A stretch of DNA of 64,000 nucleotides from NCBI GenBank assembly GCA_038380795.1, contig CM076260.1, positions 77,599,843 through 77,663,842 on the forward strand, given 5' to 3'. Source of the DNA: Pyrocephalus nanus (lineage: Eukaryota > Chordata > Aves > Passeriformes > Tyrannidae). The position numbers were made by a program, and so were the translations under genes. The notes beneath the pieces were generated by a model that saw nothing but the letters and a program-made list of their open reading frames with translations, was not told the DNA's origin and made no database searches. Shown piece after piece: positions 1 to 11,014 of this stretch (positions within the stretch are counted from its first letter, which is position 1; every line of letters starts with the position of its first letter).

Positions 1-1218
1 AGAATTCCAGCAGTTTTCCTGCTGATGTTCAGCTGACCAACCAGATTGGTTGAGAAAGCCCTTATGCTGACTGGAAATGTATATCTAGCATACTGCTACC
101 TTCCATCTGTCCAGATACAGTAAGAGTCAGGGCTTCTGAAAAAGGATCTGCTTATGATGCTTTTGTGAGCCCCCAGCTGGCTGCATGCAGAACAGCTTAA
201 GAGAACTCTTTCTTCCTGCAACAGCAGTATGTTTATGAGAATGTTCTAAATTTCTGCAGGTTAGAATAAAGGCATTTCAGCAAAATAAAAATGCATATTC
301 TGTTCATAGCCTTAACTTGGCTTTACACCTTCTGAAGGGTGAGTGATTTGCCCTTATTTGTGGAAGAGGAATGCAAGATCACACTCCGACTGCAAAATTA
401 TAGTGAAATATTGGCAAGCTGGAATAAATTGCTGTCAGCAATGTGTAAGAACCCTCACTGTTTAGCTTGGATTAGACTTAGAAACTATTCTCCTTTGTAG
501 ATGTAAGATAGCATTTCAGTATGCCATGCTATCTGAAATGACATCTTAATTAGCATATACCTTCTAATGTGTGTTTTTTGAAAGACCTTTAAGACCATAT
601 TTTGTCTCACGCAGTCATTCTGTGTGATTAAAAGGTCATTAGAATCTGCCTGTACACCTCCTTCTGCTGTTATTCTCTCAGGCCTGGAAAAGATTAAGAG
701 ACATTTGTTGGCTCAGTGAGGCAGGTGACTCATAACTTCTGGATATAAGAGGGGGAAGTGGCTGCCTGAAAAGATAGAATCTAGGGTGTGGGCTCAGAAG
801 TCCCAAAGTTGTCATCTTAGCAACAGGCTCAGTAAAATAAAACGGCATCAACAGAAGGTTTGAGCTGAAGTTTTTCTTACTTTTGTTAGTAATAAAGGCA
901 AATCCCTGAAAGGTACTGGAATAGAATTTTTTTACATTGTGGACTCCATGGAGAGCAAGTGACTGAGGTATCTATTCACCAAAGACTAATGCAAAACGTT
1001 TATACCAGATGAGCAGAGCAAGATCAGAATACTGACTATACCAGTAAACTTGCAAAACCCAGTTTAAACCCTTCTCTTAATTGTTGTGGGCTTTTTTGCA
1101 AAGATTTGTTTGAAATTTCTATTTTCCACCATATTATCTGATGCTTTTGTTCTATCCCGGCCTCACTGAAGCAGGTACATAGCATGCAGTATGCCTAATA
1201 ACAGAAATATACCTCTAC
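1..1218. other. Unique non-coding sequence, no feature recognised
   Basis: AT-rich sequence with stops in all frames and no recognisable repeat, RNA gene or exon. I see nothing here that supports a functional call. Confidence 0.6.
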
Positions 1219-1325
1219 TTTGGTTTTTGTGGGTTTTTGTTTTGTTTTGTGTTTTTTTGGTTGGTAGTTTGGTGGGGTTTTGTTTGTTTGTTTGTTTGTT
1301 TTTGTTTTTGTTTTTGTTTTTTTTT
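1219..1325. repeat. T/G-rich low-complexity tract with a (TTTG)n core
   Basis: The plus strand is almost entirely T and G. It contains about six consecutive TTTG units near 1277-1300, then TTTTTG units, and ends in a run of T. This is a simple-sequence tract that probably grew by replication slippage. It could also be the A-rich tail of an old minus-strand retroposon, but no element body is recognisable next to it. Confidence 0.8.
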
Positions 1326-3484
1326 ACAAAAGAAATGCATTCAAAGTGAACATAATAGGAAAATAAGATAAAAGTAAACTGAAATCATGTAGCTGTATTT
1401 TTCCTCTGTCATTCTAATTTCTCTGGTGGAAAAACATCTTGGTGTATATCATAAAAATAATCTCTTATATGATTATCTCCATGCCACTGATAAATTCAAT
1501 TTACCCTTCTTTAAAGCATCTAGCTGCTGAACAGTCTTTTCTTTGTTTCTGAGCTCAAATTATCTCTTCTGTCTGCAATCCACATCAAGTTGAATTTTTC
1601 TCCCATTCCATCACAACACATTTGATGAGATTCTAACTCTCATTATCTTCAGAAGACCAAGCCTAAGTGTACACCTGCTTTTATAAGTCATATGTTCCTG
1701 CAGTTGCATCTGCTGAAGAGAGACTGTTTTCTCTTATGTTTAACTGATTATATTTTCCTGACTACAGCTGAAATTCATGACAGTGTTTGGCAACTGATGT
1801 CTTTGATTTTAGATGGATTTCTTTTTTGCTAACATACTTGGACTGTGTGATTGTAGTAAAAGGAGTAGCTTCTAATTGCTTGTATTTTTTAATTTACAGC
1901 TTCAAATGGTTGTTTGAAATTAAGGCATATATGTCTTCCACATCAATCATCATTAGTAACATTAGCGTTATGACCTAAGACTGAAAGTTAAAGTAGAATG
2001 CAAGAGAATGTAAGGGGAGGACAAAGCTATTTCTGAGCCTTTGTTGTGCAATGTGGAGAACAGAGGTAATAGAACATTGGTTTGCAAGCTGTTCACTTTG
2101 CAGCAGTTCAAAGCCAAATCAATATGATTACAGGATCTATGGGATTTTTTCAATTTTAATATTTGTAAGCAGATAACAGCAGTGGATGCATAGCCAGAGC
2201 TTATTGTATTACACTGATACCTATTTGCCACTACATAGGTGGATCATAGGAATGGGAATATATTCTAAGGAACTCAGAACTCGGAATACATTCTAAGAGG
2301 GAGAGAAAAAATGTTGCCTTGCATTCACCTGGGATTTACCAGGAAGTCTTGTACTCTAATTTGAGATGAAGCTCTAATTGAGTCTGCCATCATTCTAGTT
2401 ATCTTTCTTCTCTCTGCTTTTAGAACCACTATAAACTATTTATTTCTCCAGGCATTCTAGCTCATATCCTTGTGTTAGCATGTGAAGTCAGTATTCATGT
2501 ATATGTGATTTTAGAAATGAAGTTTCTGCGACCTTTCCCTTTTTTTAATTCAATGAGATTTTATGTTAAACTTTTAATTTTATGTAGCTCCCAATGTCTT
2601 AGGAGTTTACATTCACAACTTCTATCTGCCAGGTTAACTCAGGAGTGCCATTCCTTTAGTCATCTTTTTAAAATTGCTTTCATTTTCTTCTTCAAGAAAT
2701 ATCTCAAATTACCCTCAGTTGAGTAGTTCTAATTAAGAAATATGAACTGCATTTCATATAACCATCTCTTTGGCAAAAAAGATGGAAATTCGCACCTAAG
2801 CAATCAGTTCATTGCATAATTCTTGCTTAATGTTCCCCTTATGAGTGTTGTAAAAGAGACAGTGGCAAACAGGTGCAGTCTCTAAAGAGTACGGCTCATA
2901 CAAGGGATCTCTGTCAAGCACAGAATCCCTTTCCTAACATTTTCTGAGTGCTTCAGAGTCCTAGAGTCAAAATCAGAAGGAGCTTACAGCTTTTATAAAG
3001 CCTAAACTTAGAAAACCAAGCTACTCAGTTCCCCTCCAAGGCCACTCTTCATTATTTATGTCACAATTAGCTGAACATAAGCCGTCTTTGATTTACATTA
3101 GAGTTAGAATGGAATCTGTGAGGCTGTCTGCATAACACAGTACTGAAATTCAGCACCATAAATCTTTCCTTTTACCACGCATCCCCAGTCCTCACTCAGG
3201 TACATTGTCCCACAAAGTGTTATGTCTCCCTCTATCAGCAGTACAGTCTGCTCAGCAGCTCAGCCTTGCTTGTGCCCCCTTTATTCCAAATATCACATGG
3301 TGGCATCCTCACAAATAATCTGACTACAGCAGTCTGGCTGATGCCCATTTAGGACGGAACTGGATGGACATCTTACTAAATTGTGAGCGGTAAAATGTCA
3401 GGCAGCATTCATCTGAGATTATTAATATGCTATGTCAACATTTTTTTCTTATATATCCTAGATGTAGATAGCACTGGTAAGAGT
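1326..3484. other. Unique non-coding sequence upstream of the CR1 copy
   Basis: No gene, RNA or dispersed repeat is recognisable. The open frames at 1787-1978 (plus), 1968-2231 (minus) and 2472-2726 (plus) are 63 to 87 codons, carry no motif I know, and are of chance length for AT-rich DNA. Near 2262-2296 a short phrase, GGAATATATTCTAAG, recurs imperfectly as GGAATACATTCTAAG. Confidence 0.55.
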
Positions 3485-4287
3485 TAGTGATCTCGACAAG
3501 CTCAAGAGTTGGGCCCATGGGAAGGGAATCTCATGAGGTTTAAAACAAGTTTAAACAAGTGCCAGGTGCTGCACCTGGGTCAGAGCAAACCTCTGGTATC
3601 AGTCCAGGATGGAGGATGACAGATTGAGAGCAGCCCTGCTGAGAAGTTCTCAAGCGTATTAGTGGGTGAGAGGCTAGGCATGACCCGACCAAGTGTGCTT
3701 GTAACCCAGAAGGACAATTGTGATCTGGGCTGCATCAAAAGCAGGATGGGCAGCAGGTTGAGGGAGGTGGTCCTGCCCCTTTGCTCTACTCTCATGAGAC
3801 CCCATGTGGGGTACTGCATCCATCTGTGGGGTCCCCAGCACAGGAACGACATCAACCTGTTGGAGTGGGCCCAGAGGAGGGCCACCAAGTTGATTAGAGG
3901 GATGGAGCATGTTCAGCATGGAAAAGAGAAGGCTGCAGGGTGACCTAATTGCAGCCTTCCAGTACCTGAGGGGGCCTAGAAGAAAGATGGACAGGAACCT
4001 TTTACAAGAATATGTAGTGACAGAACAAGGGGAAATGACTTTGAACTTAAGGATGGTAGGTTGAGATTAGATATAAGAAAGAAATTCTTTACTGTGAGGG
4101 TGATGAGATACTGGAACAGGTTCCCCAGAGAAGTGATGGATGCCCCTTCCTTAAAAGTGTTCAAGGACAGGTTGGATGGGGCTTTGAGCAACCTGGTCTA
4201 GTGAAACACTACCCATGGCAAGGAGGTTGGAACTAAATGATCTTTAAGGTTCCTTCCAAATCAAGCCATTCTGTGATTCTATGATTT
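3485..4287 (+). mobile_element. CR1 LINE retrotransposon, 5'-truncated 3' portion
   Basis: CR1 is the dominant non-LTR retrotransposon of birds, and most copies are 5'-truncated. This copy begins inside the reverse-transcriptase ORF. Its hallmarks include a GTGCCAGGTGCTGCACCTGGG-like stretch near 3558, a frame at about 3662-3943 with the CR1 RT C-terminal pattern (LGCIKSR, LREVVLPL, RPHVGYC, LLEWAQRRATKLI), and the 3' UTR phrase TGGAACTAAATGATCTTTAAGG. It ends in the CTGTGATTCTATGATTT tail. It aligns closely with the minus-strand copy at 18885-19303. Relative to that copy it lacks 35 bases just after GAGCA at about 3904-3908, which shifts the frame, so the ORF ends near 3943. The copy cannot encode a complete protein. 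The 5' boundary is approximate; the 3' boundary is good to a few bases. Confidence 0.95.
3662..3943 (+). pseudogene. Remnant of CR1 reverse-transcriptase C-terminal region
   Basis: This is a 93-codon open stretch inside the CR1 copy. It corresponds to the end of the reverse-transcriptase ORF (pol-like ORF2), whose enzyme in intact elements copies CR1 RNA at the target site. The catalytic YADD region and the endonuclease domain are absent because of 5' truncation. The frame is broken at its 3' end by the 35-bp deletion. The first codon is simply where the frame opens (GTG), not a real start. The remnant is non-functional. Confidence 0.85.
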
Positions 4288-6362
4288 AGATAACTGTACT
4301 TGTCCTGCTGGTTTGCATTTGGGACATTAACAGTGTATCTATACTATATATACTCTACTACACTATACTATCTTTACTGTATCTATAAAATTGCTTCTCA
4401 GCTCCAGGACAGCTGGTAGTAATAAATGAAAGTTTCCCATTATTGAAATATTTTATGTGACATTAAAAACACAGACAGAAATCATAGATAATAATCTATG
4501 TCCTACATTGTTGACTGTCCATTAAGTAGTAGCACAGGAACTTTTAACATCTGAGAGAAGAAACAGTATATTAATTCTTCTCTCTCCTCCTATAACATTA
4601 TCTCCTTAACAATTCAGTGCTGGCCACCACAAATGTCATCATTTAACTTCATTAGCCTGAAGAAAGTTGTCTTATGTTTCCTGTTGCCTTCTGCTTTGTA
4701 CCTATTTTTGTCACAGGCACCTCTGATTTGAAGGTCATGTCTTTCCTTGGTTACAGCATCTAACATATACGGACAGGTAGATAATGTTAAGCCTCTTGGT
4801 CTCTCACATCCAAGTGTTCAGTCACTTTTAACAAGTGACTCACTCTGGCAAATGCTCTCAATGAGGTTTTGAGGTGATTCATGGAGACTTTCCATGATCC
4901 TTTTAAAATTCAGTTTACCTATGTCCAGAAAGAAGAGTTCAGAACACAGAAGGTAACCATGACCTTGGCCAGTTGAACCTTGTACAGCCTTTGCACATAT
5001 ATAAGGGGGAAAAAAAGTAACCCTTTGGAGCACCACAGATACTAGATCTTACAAGTATGTGGGCTTAGGCACAACAAGCGGGGCAGAGAAGCATAACTTC
5101 TGAACCTCTTATTTAGCACTTTGCTATTTTCTGAATATTTCTGGTCAATATCACACAATGGGGCAGGAGGACACTTTGGAAAAACTGTGTGAATTTCCAG
5201 TTACTGAGAATATCCAAACTTTGATGGGAGTCAAGATGTTATTTCCAAGTGGACACAAAAGAACATTCTAATACCTACCAATCTTCAAGACAAGTGGTAT
5301 ATGCTGGGTGATTTATCTATGAAGATGCTATCTAGAGTGGCACCTGCATTTGGTATCTTTACTATACCCTATTCCATCAGGAGAGGAAATATGAATGTGT
5401 ATTTTGAAGAACTTAGTATTGTCAGGTAGAACTACTGACCCTTATTCATGATTCACACTATTAATTGCAATAGAACTAGTGATCCATATATTAAAAGCTA
5501 TGCTGAAAAAGCCGTTTGAGTTCTTTCTCTACCTGATTTCTGTCACTGTGGTTTAATAATGGGAAAATACCCATGGAGCAGCAGTGATTTGAACATGGGC
5601 ACTGAGCTGGCCTTACTGAATTCTTGGAGATCTTCGGAAAAAGCTTGGCAAGCAGAAGGAGGGCACTGTTTATATCTGTTAGTGTCAAGGCTGCATCATA
5701 CTGCATTTCAGACAGATTTTTGTTTGTTTCCTAGTACAGCCTATTTTAACTTGTTTGTTATAATAAAGGTGAACAAAATAAAGCAATTTTTATATAAGTG
5801 TTATAAATAATATTATTTATGTAATAAGACATCAAGGAAGGAAACTTGCTGGCTGAAAGACTTGCTGAGTGACTGTATAGTCAGCCTTTAGGAAGGAAAA
5901 GTAACAATCTGAACTTGCCATATCATCCTGGGAAATCTGAGCATTAAGGTTACTGTGGACAGTCATTCACTGAAGAAGTAGTGGAAAAGTGCATGATTTC
6001 TGTCATCCAGCCAACAAATAATGTTTGGAGACTGTTTGTCTCATCTGTCCCAACTATATATTGTTTCAGCTACCTGGCCATTGCTACCAAAGTGTTACTA
6101 GTACTTGAAAAACAGTTTTAGAAATACACAGTAGAAATAACTGCACTACTACCGGAGATGTTCTTGAATAGGTTTTCCTAATCAATTGTCTTCATAACGT
6201 TTCCTCAGTCGATAGGGACGGAACTCTTCTGAGAGTTGTAATGAGATTGGCTAAAGACGCAGTGAAAATGACACCCAGAGGGATTGCAAGGGATAGCCAT
6301 TGCAGTTACACAAGTGGTTTTTTTCCTCATTTTAAGCAACACGGGGATCACTGTTCCTTCTC
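4288..6362. other. Unique non-coding sequence downstream of the CR1 copy
   Basis: No recognisable gene or repeat. Open frames at 4818-5036 (minus), 5491-5706 (minus) and 5559-5810 (plus) overlap in places, are 71 to 83 codons, and have no known motif. The stretch 6195-6345 holds several CpGs (6197-6260 and 6344), a small local excess in otherwise CpG-poor DNA. Confidence 0.55.
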
Positions 6363-6436
6363 CAAATCAATTCAGAACAACTGAATTCTGAACAATTCAG
6401 ATCAAATCAATTCTGAACAACTGTTCAGATTCAGAC
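6363..6436. repeat. Tandem duplication with a 40-bp unit, about 1.8 copies
   Basis: CAAATCAATT at 6363 recurs at 6403, and the following bases match closely (CAGAACAACTG versus CTGAACAACTG). The unit is built from smaller CAATTCAGA/CAGAATT-type words on both strands, so the block can also fold back on itself. It is probably a slippage-derived local duplication. Confidence 0.75.
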
Positions 6437-8896
6437 TTGCATCTAATAGTTTTCCCTGCTTACATCTGAGCACTGCGGAAAAGTGTGGAAAATGTTCCTA
6501 CCAGTCTTGGCAACAGCAACATCAAAAAAACAGTGTCTCACTCTTCCACATTTCTAGCTGCCACAGGTTGTCTTGCTTCATCACAATGACTTGGAATACT
6601 CTTGATGTTTTATATCCCTCATTCATATGAATCAGAACACACTGCCTTGTTTATGGTCACAGAAGGAATATGCTTGAGGTTGCTGTTAGGATTGTACTGC
6701 AACTCCTTATAGAGCTGTTAAAGTCCAGCCTTTTGTAATGGTTCATGGTGTTAGTAGTGTTGTCTCTGTGAGTGCCTGTTTTGATAATCATCACAGTAAC
6801 GGAGCTCAAAACTTCTTTAACAGTTTCTCAGTTTAATTCTATATAGAATCCTATTCCGATGGGCAGTCAGCACACGACTCATGCTAAGGAGAGTACATCA
6901 GATGACGATGTGCCTAGTTGTGTTCGTATTTAACCAGTGTCTTCCTTTTGAGGATGTAAAAGCCATACAAAGTGTAAATCAGTCTTCTGTCTGTAAACCA
7001 GAGGAGTTAGAAGGAGACAGAAAGAAATGGGGGCTAAACAGGGGAAGCAGCACTGCCTGCTTTTGGCACAGCTCACTGAGGTGTTCTGCCACCCAGTCGC
7101 ACAATGCAAAGAGCAGCAGTTTGGGGGAAATCCAGCCTAAGCATCGCAATTGGCACCACTGTCTTCACATTTCCTTCATCTCTCATGATGAGACTTGTAT
7201 TTTGTCCTAATATTCCAACTAACATTTGCTTGTCTCCTCTGCCTTCCCTAGATGAAATTTACTTGATTTTTAAAGAAACTGTTTTTTTGACTCATAGTGA
7301 GAAAGAAATAAACATTAATTACAGTGATCTGCATCAGATCAGGGAAGGAGGGCTGAACCTGATGCTATGACTCCAGCAAGGTTTAGGGATTGTTAGTGAA
7401 GTCGTACTTTAATTCTTTGAAAAATCTAACACTCCATTCAGTAAGTATGATTAGAAATCTGCCCTAGAGGATCAAAATCAATGTATAATTTCATAAAGAT
7501 ATTATGCTTGAAAAAAATATAGTTGTTAAGACCACATTTATGTAGTGAAATACAATTAGGTAAGTATGAAGAAAGAAAATCATATTTAAAAAATCACCCT
7601 CAGGATCTCTGCTCTGTGTGTTTTAGATACAGACTCTGACCTGAGCCCTCTACAGTCCATGCAGAGCTTTCATTCCAAAGGATTTTTGGACTGAAACTGT
7701 GAATAGCAGAGGATTGGAACAGTACACTCTACAGACAGGGTGAAAATATTCTGATCAGGAATCATTTTTGGATACTTTAGCCCTATCACTTACACTCCGT
7801 ATTAAAAGGAGCAGTGCATCTTACTAGCTGGTTTACACATATGTCTTTCCATGAAAAAAAGTTCTTTCCCCCTTTGCATTGTGTGTTCAGTAAAGCAATC
7901 ACTTTCTGTCACAGATACTTGGGGAACTTTCTTGACTACTTCACATGTGAAAACGCCTTTCTTTTTATTTTTTTTTTTTTTACTATTTTAATCTGTTTGT
8001 CTGGTTAGAAGCATGTAAAGTAGCATATGGAAAAATATACATGCTTACTCTAAGATTAAAATACTTATGCTAGGACACAAATTGTTTTATGGAAATACTA
8101 AAGTAAGGTATTTCTAAAACAGAAATTTTACAAATGATTATGTGTATGTTACACCTATTTTTATGTGTTGAAAGGGCTGAAATCCCAATTAATTCTATTT
8201 GGACTAGGCACTACAGCATATCTCTGAATGGCTCTTCCCTGACGTGGCAGTGGAGTGTATCCATCACTGTCTCTTATAAACAAGGTTGGAATATGTTTCA
8301 TTAAAAGAAAAAAAAAATATAAATCATCAAGTGATAACTACTGACTGTCAGTTGCAGCTATTGTGTTCAGCTTCCTGAGAACATAGAACTTGCTCTGGCA
8401 AGTTGGACATTACGTGAACTTCCCAAATACAGGAACTCAAGCTGAGGTGGGGATGGCACTGCTTCAGGGAACCAGGTAAGAGAACCATACTCTGCAAATT
8501 AGCCATGTAGAAGTATACTGAGCAAAGAGCAAGTGCTAAAAGCTTGATTGCAGTTTTGAATAAAACACAAGGAAGGAGCAGTGTTCTGCTTTGTTACCCC
8601 ATGTGTAGCCAAAGAGATCATGCGTGTGGAGCCACAAGACTTACATACCTTTTGGGCCTTTTCCTGGCCCAAAGTAATTTTACATCTGTCCTGCATGTCT
8701 CACAAATCAGCAACTAGAACAAGAAAGGCTAAACTGCACCTCACTTTCCCTTTTCCGTGTTGGCAAGGTCATTCTGAAGGAAGCCTTGGGTAGCTCAGTA
8801 AGATGTTTAGTGAGCTGAATGTATGCATGAACTGCTAACCATGTGAAACAAATAAATAAATATATTTCTTTATTTCATATTTTTCAGTATATATTT
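6437..8896. other. Unique non-coding sequence
   Basis: No recognisable gene. The longest open frame, 6881-7210 (plus, 109 codons), overlaps 7104-7370 in another frame and resembles no family I know. A T run occupies 7968-7981. Short AATA-type runs lie at 8850-8870. Nothing else can be supported. Confidence 0.5.
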
Positions 8897-8923
8897 ATCT
8901 GTCTGTACTAAGTATAGACAGAT
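8897..8923. repeat. Short inverted repeat (hairpin)
   Basis: ATCTGTCT at 8897-8904 is perfectly complementary to AGACAGAT at 8916-8923. Inside the loop, TAC at 8906-8908 can pair with GTA at 8912-8914. This gives an 11-pair interrupted stem with a three-base loop. No T-run or other terminator signal follows, and no function is implied. Confidence 0.6.
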
Positions 8924-10981
8924 CCTTGTCATGGATATTTCTCAACCTAAAGAGTGTTCACTGAAAGTAAGTAATAGTAGGAGCAATACTTGTTGTGGTA
9001 GATGTGTGAAATAAAATATGCTAGAAATCTGCATTTCTGGGGCAAAAAATTAGCATGCGTGAGAGAAAAGAAAAATCACTGAACCTTGATTCAGGAGATA
9101 ATGACCTGTCTAAAGCTTTAGTTCCTACCTACATGTTCCAGAGACACAGCATCACTTGGGATACCTAAAATGATCCAGTACATAACCACTGATTCTGTTA
9201 AGATGACAAAAATTACAAATCCAAGGATTCAGGCAATAATTTGAAGAAAAATTCTCTTCTGTGGTCTAAGCAGTGTTCTGAGCATATAACTAACTAATGT
9301 TTGCCTGGTTTAGGTTCTTAATTGTACTGTTTTGGGTTTTGATGTGGTATTTGCATGCTCTACTTTCAAAATATTTGTTAAAATTTAATATACAGTTTTA
9401 TTTGGGTTGGTGATTCAGTGTCAAAAATTAGTTCCTTTCCTTTGAACTCTGTCTGTGTTTAATTTGTATTCATTCCATGAATATTTTGGCTTAATGTGTA
9501 GCGCAGTAAAACAAGTAGACTCAAAGCTAATCTGTTTCTAAGAGAATCCTGGAGAGCTGATAATTCTAGGAAAGCAGAAGAAAAGATTCAGGAAAATACA
9601 AGTTTAAAGAACCAAGGCACATGTAAAGGAAAGTTCCCTTAGTCTAAGGACTAGTTAGTCTTCTCATAAATATAACTGGGGAAACTGCCTCTAAATAAAT
9701 GTGTGTTTATATACATACTGTATAAACTGTTCATATTCAGAAGTAAAGATCCTTATGTGTTCTGACTAGTCCTGATTGAGTGGAAAACAACTGATGCAAA
9801 GTACTGTTCTTCAGAGCCTTGCCTGAGAGTGGAATATTGCATAGCTTCACCTCACAGTAGACAGGGAATAGAGATGTATTTGGCCCTTTTGCAATTTTGA
9901 AGTACTCTGTGATGAAGGACATGCTTATTTTTACTTGGAATGAATAAACAACTGTTAATTTTGAACTTATTTAATTCAATAGAAAGTTTAGTTGGTAACC
10001 GTAGTAATAGTGGAATGATTTTCATAGTTTAGAAAGCAGTAAAATTCACAGGAAATAGGTTGTTCCCTGGAAATTGTGAATGTTCAGGAACAGAAAAACA
10101 AACTTGTAATGTTTAATCTTAGAGAAATGAAGGCTAATGAAATAACAGATATGATTCATTAGAAGAAAAAGATATGAAACACTATTTTAAAACAATTTTA
10201 AATCATTAGTGATCAAATAATTTATTTTTTTTAGTTCTTTTGATACTTCACAGTAAAAAAATCGTTAATATCTCTTTAGGTAGAGGAGGAAATGGGATCA
10301 CCTCATTTAATCAGAAAGCCACAGATATCTGACTGATCAGAATGTGAAAGCCTTATCTTTAACTTTAAAGAATATTCACTTTTTTGGTAGATAAATTTCA
10401 CTACAGCTGTATCTGTGAACTCCCTGTTTTTCCTTATTTTATCTTTAAATATTTGCATCTTTCTTGCATATTCTCCAGAGAAGACACAACATATACAATA
10501 ATTTTTTTTTAATTAGCTATCTGGCCAGTTTTGCTCACTTCAGATTCTTTAGCAGCATATCAATTTATGAGAGGAAAAATATCAGTCACATAGACAAAGA
10601 AGAATGGAAGTGATTCATTGTTCCAGAAAAATCTGCTAGAAACTATGGTAGGATTTTTATTTCTGTATTATTTCAACAGCTTCAAAATGCATCATTTTAT
10701 AAAATTACTTAATGGATTGTTTTTTCTCTACCAGTATTAAGCTTTTAATATACTGAGTTTAGTAAAGGCTTTGCTACTGTTTTTAGGGAGGGGGAAAAGA
10801 GAATTAAAACTGTACAGTCTTAAGGTATCTTAAAGATAGGTGCACAGTCCAACTTACTTTAAGAAAAGCAGAATTATCTTTTCCATGAAGTGGAAATCAA
10901 GAAGCTAAGACACAATTCCAATTACAATGAGGTTCTGTACTAAAACTAACTCAAAAATTGCATAATGAGCATCAATTATCT
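8924..10981. other. Unique AT-rich non-coding sequence
   Basis: Strongly AT-rich with dense stops. The only open frame of note, 9737-9922 (minus, 61 codons), has no recognisable content. No dispersed repeat was identified. Confidence 0.55.
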
Positions 10982-11014
10982 CTCACTGATTTCAGAACTT
11001 CTGAAATCACTGAG
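10982..11014. repeat. Near-perfect inverted repeat with 16-bp arms
   Basis: CTCACTGATTTCAGAA at 10982-10997 and TTCTGAAATCACTGAG at 10999-11014 are reverse complements with one mismatch and are separated by a single base. The block can form a tight hairpin or cruciform. It is too short to be a typical pre-microRNA. Confidence 0.75.

Noticed and set aside
3662..3943. 93-codon frame read as a host gene
   Set aside because: Its residues follow the CR1 reverse-transcriptase C-terminus and it lies inside a truncated CR1 copy.
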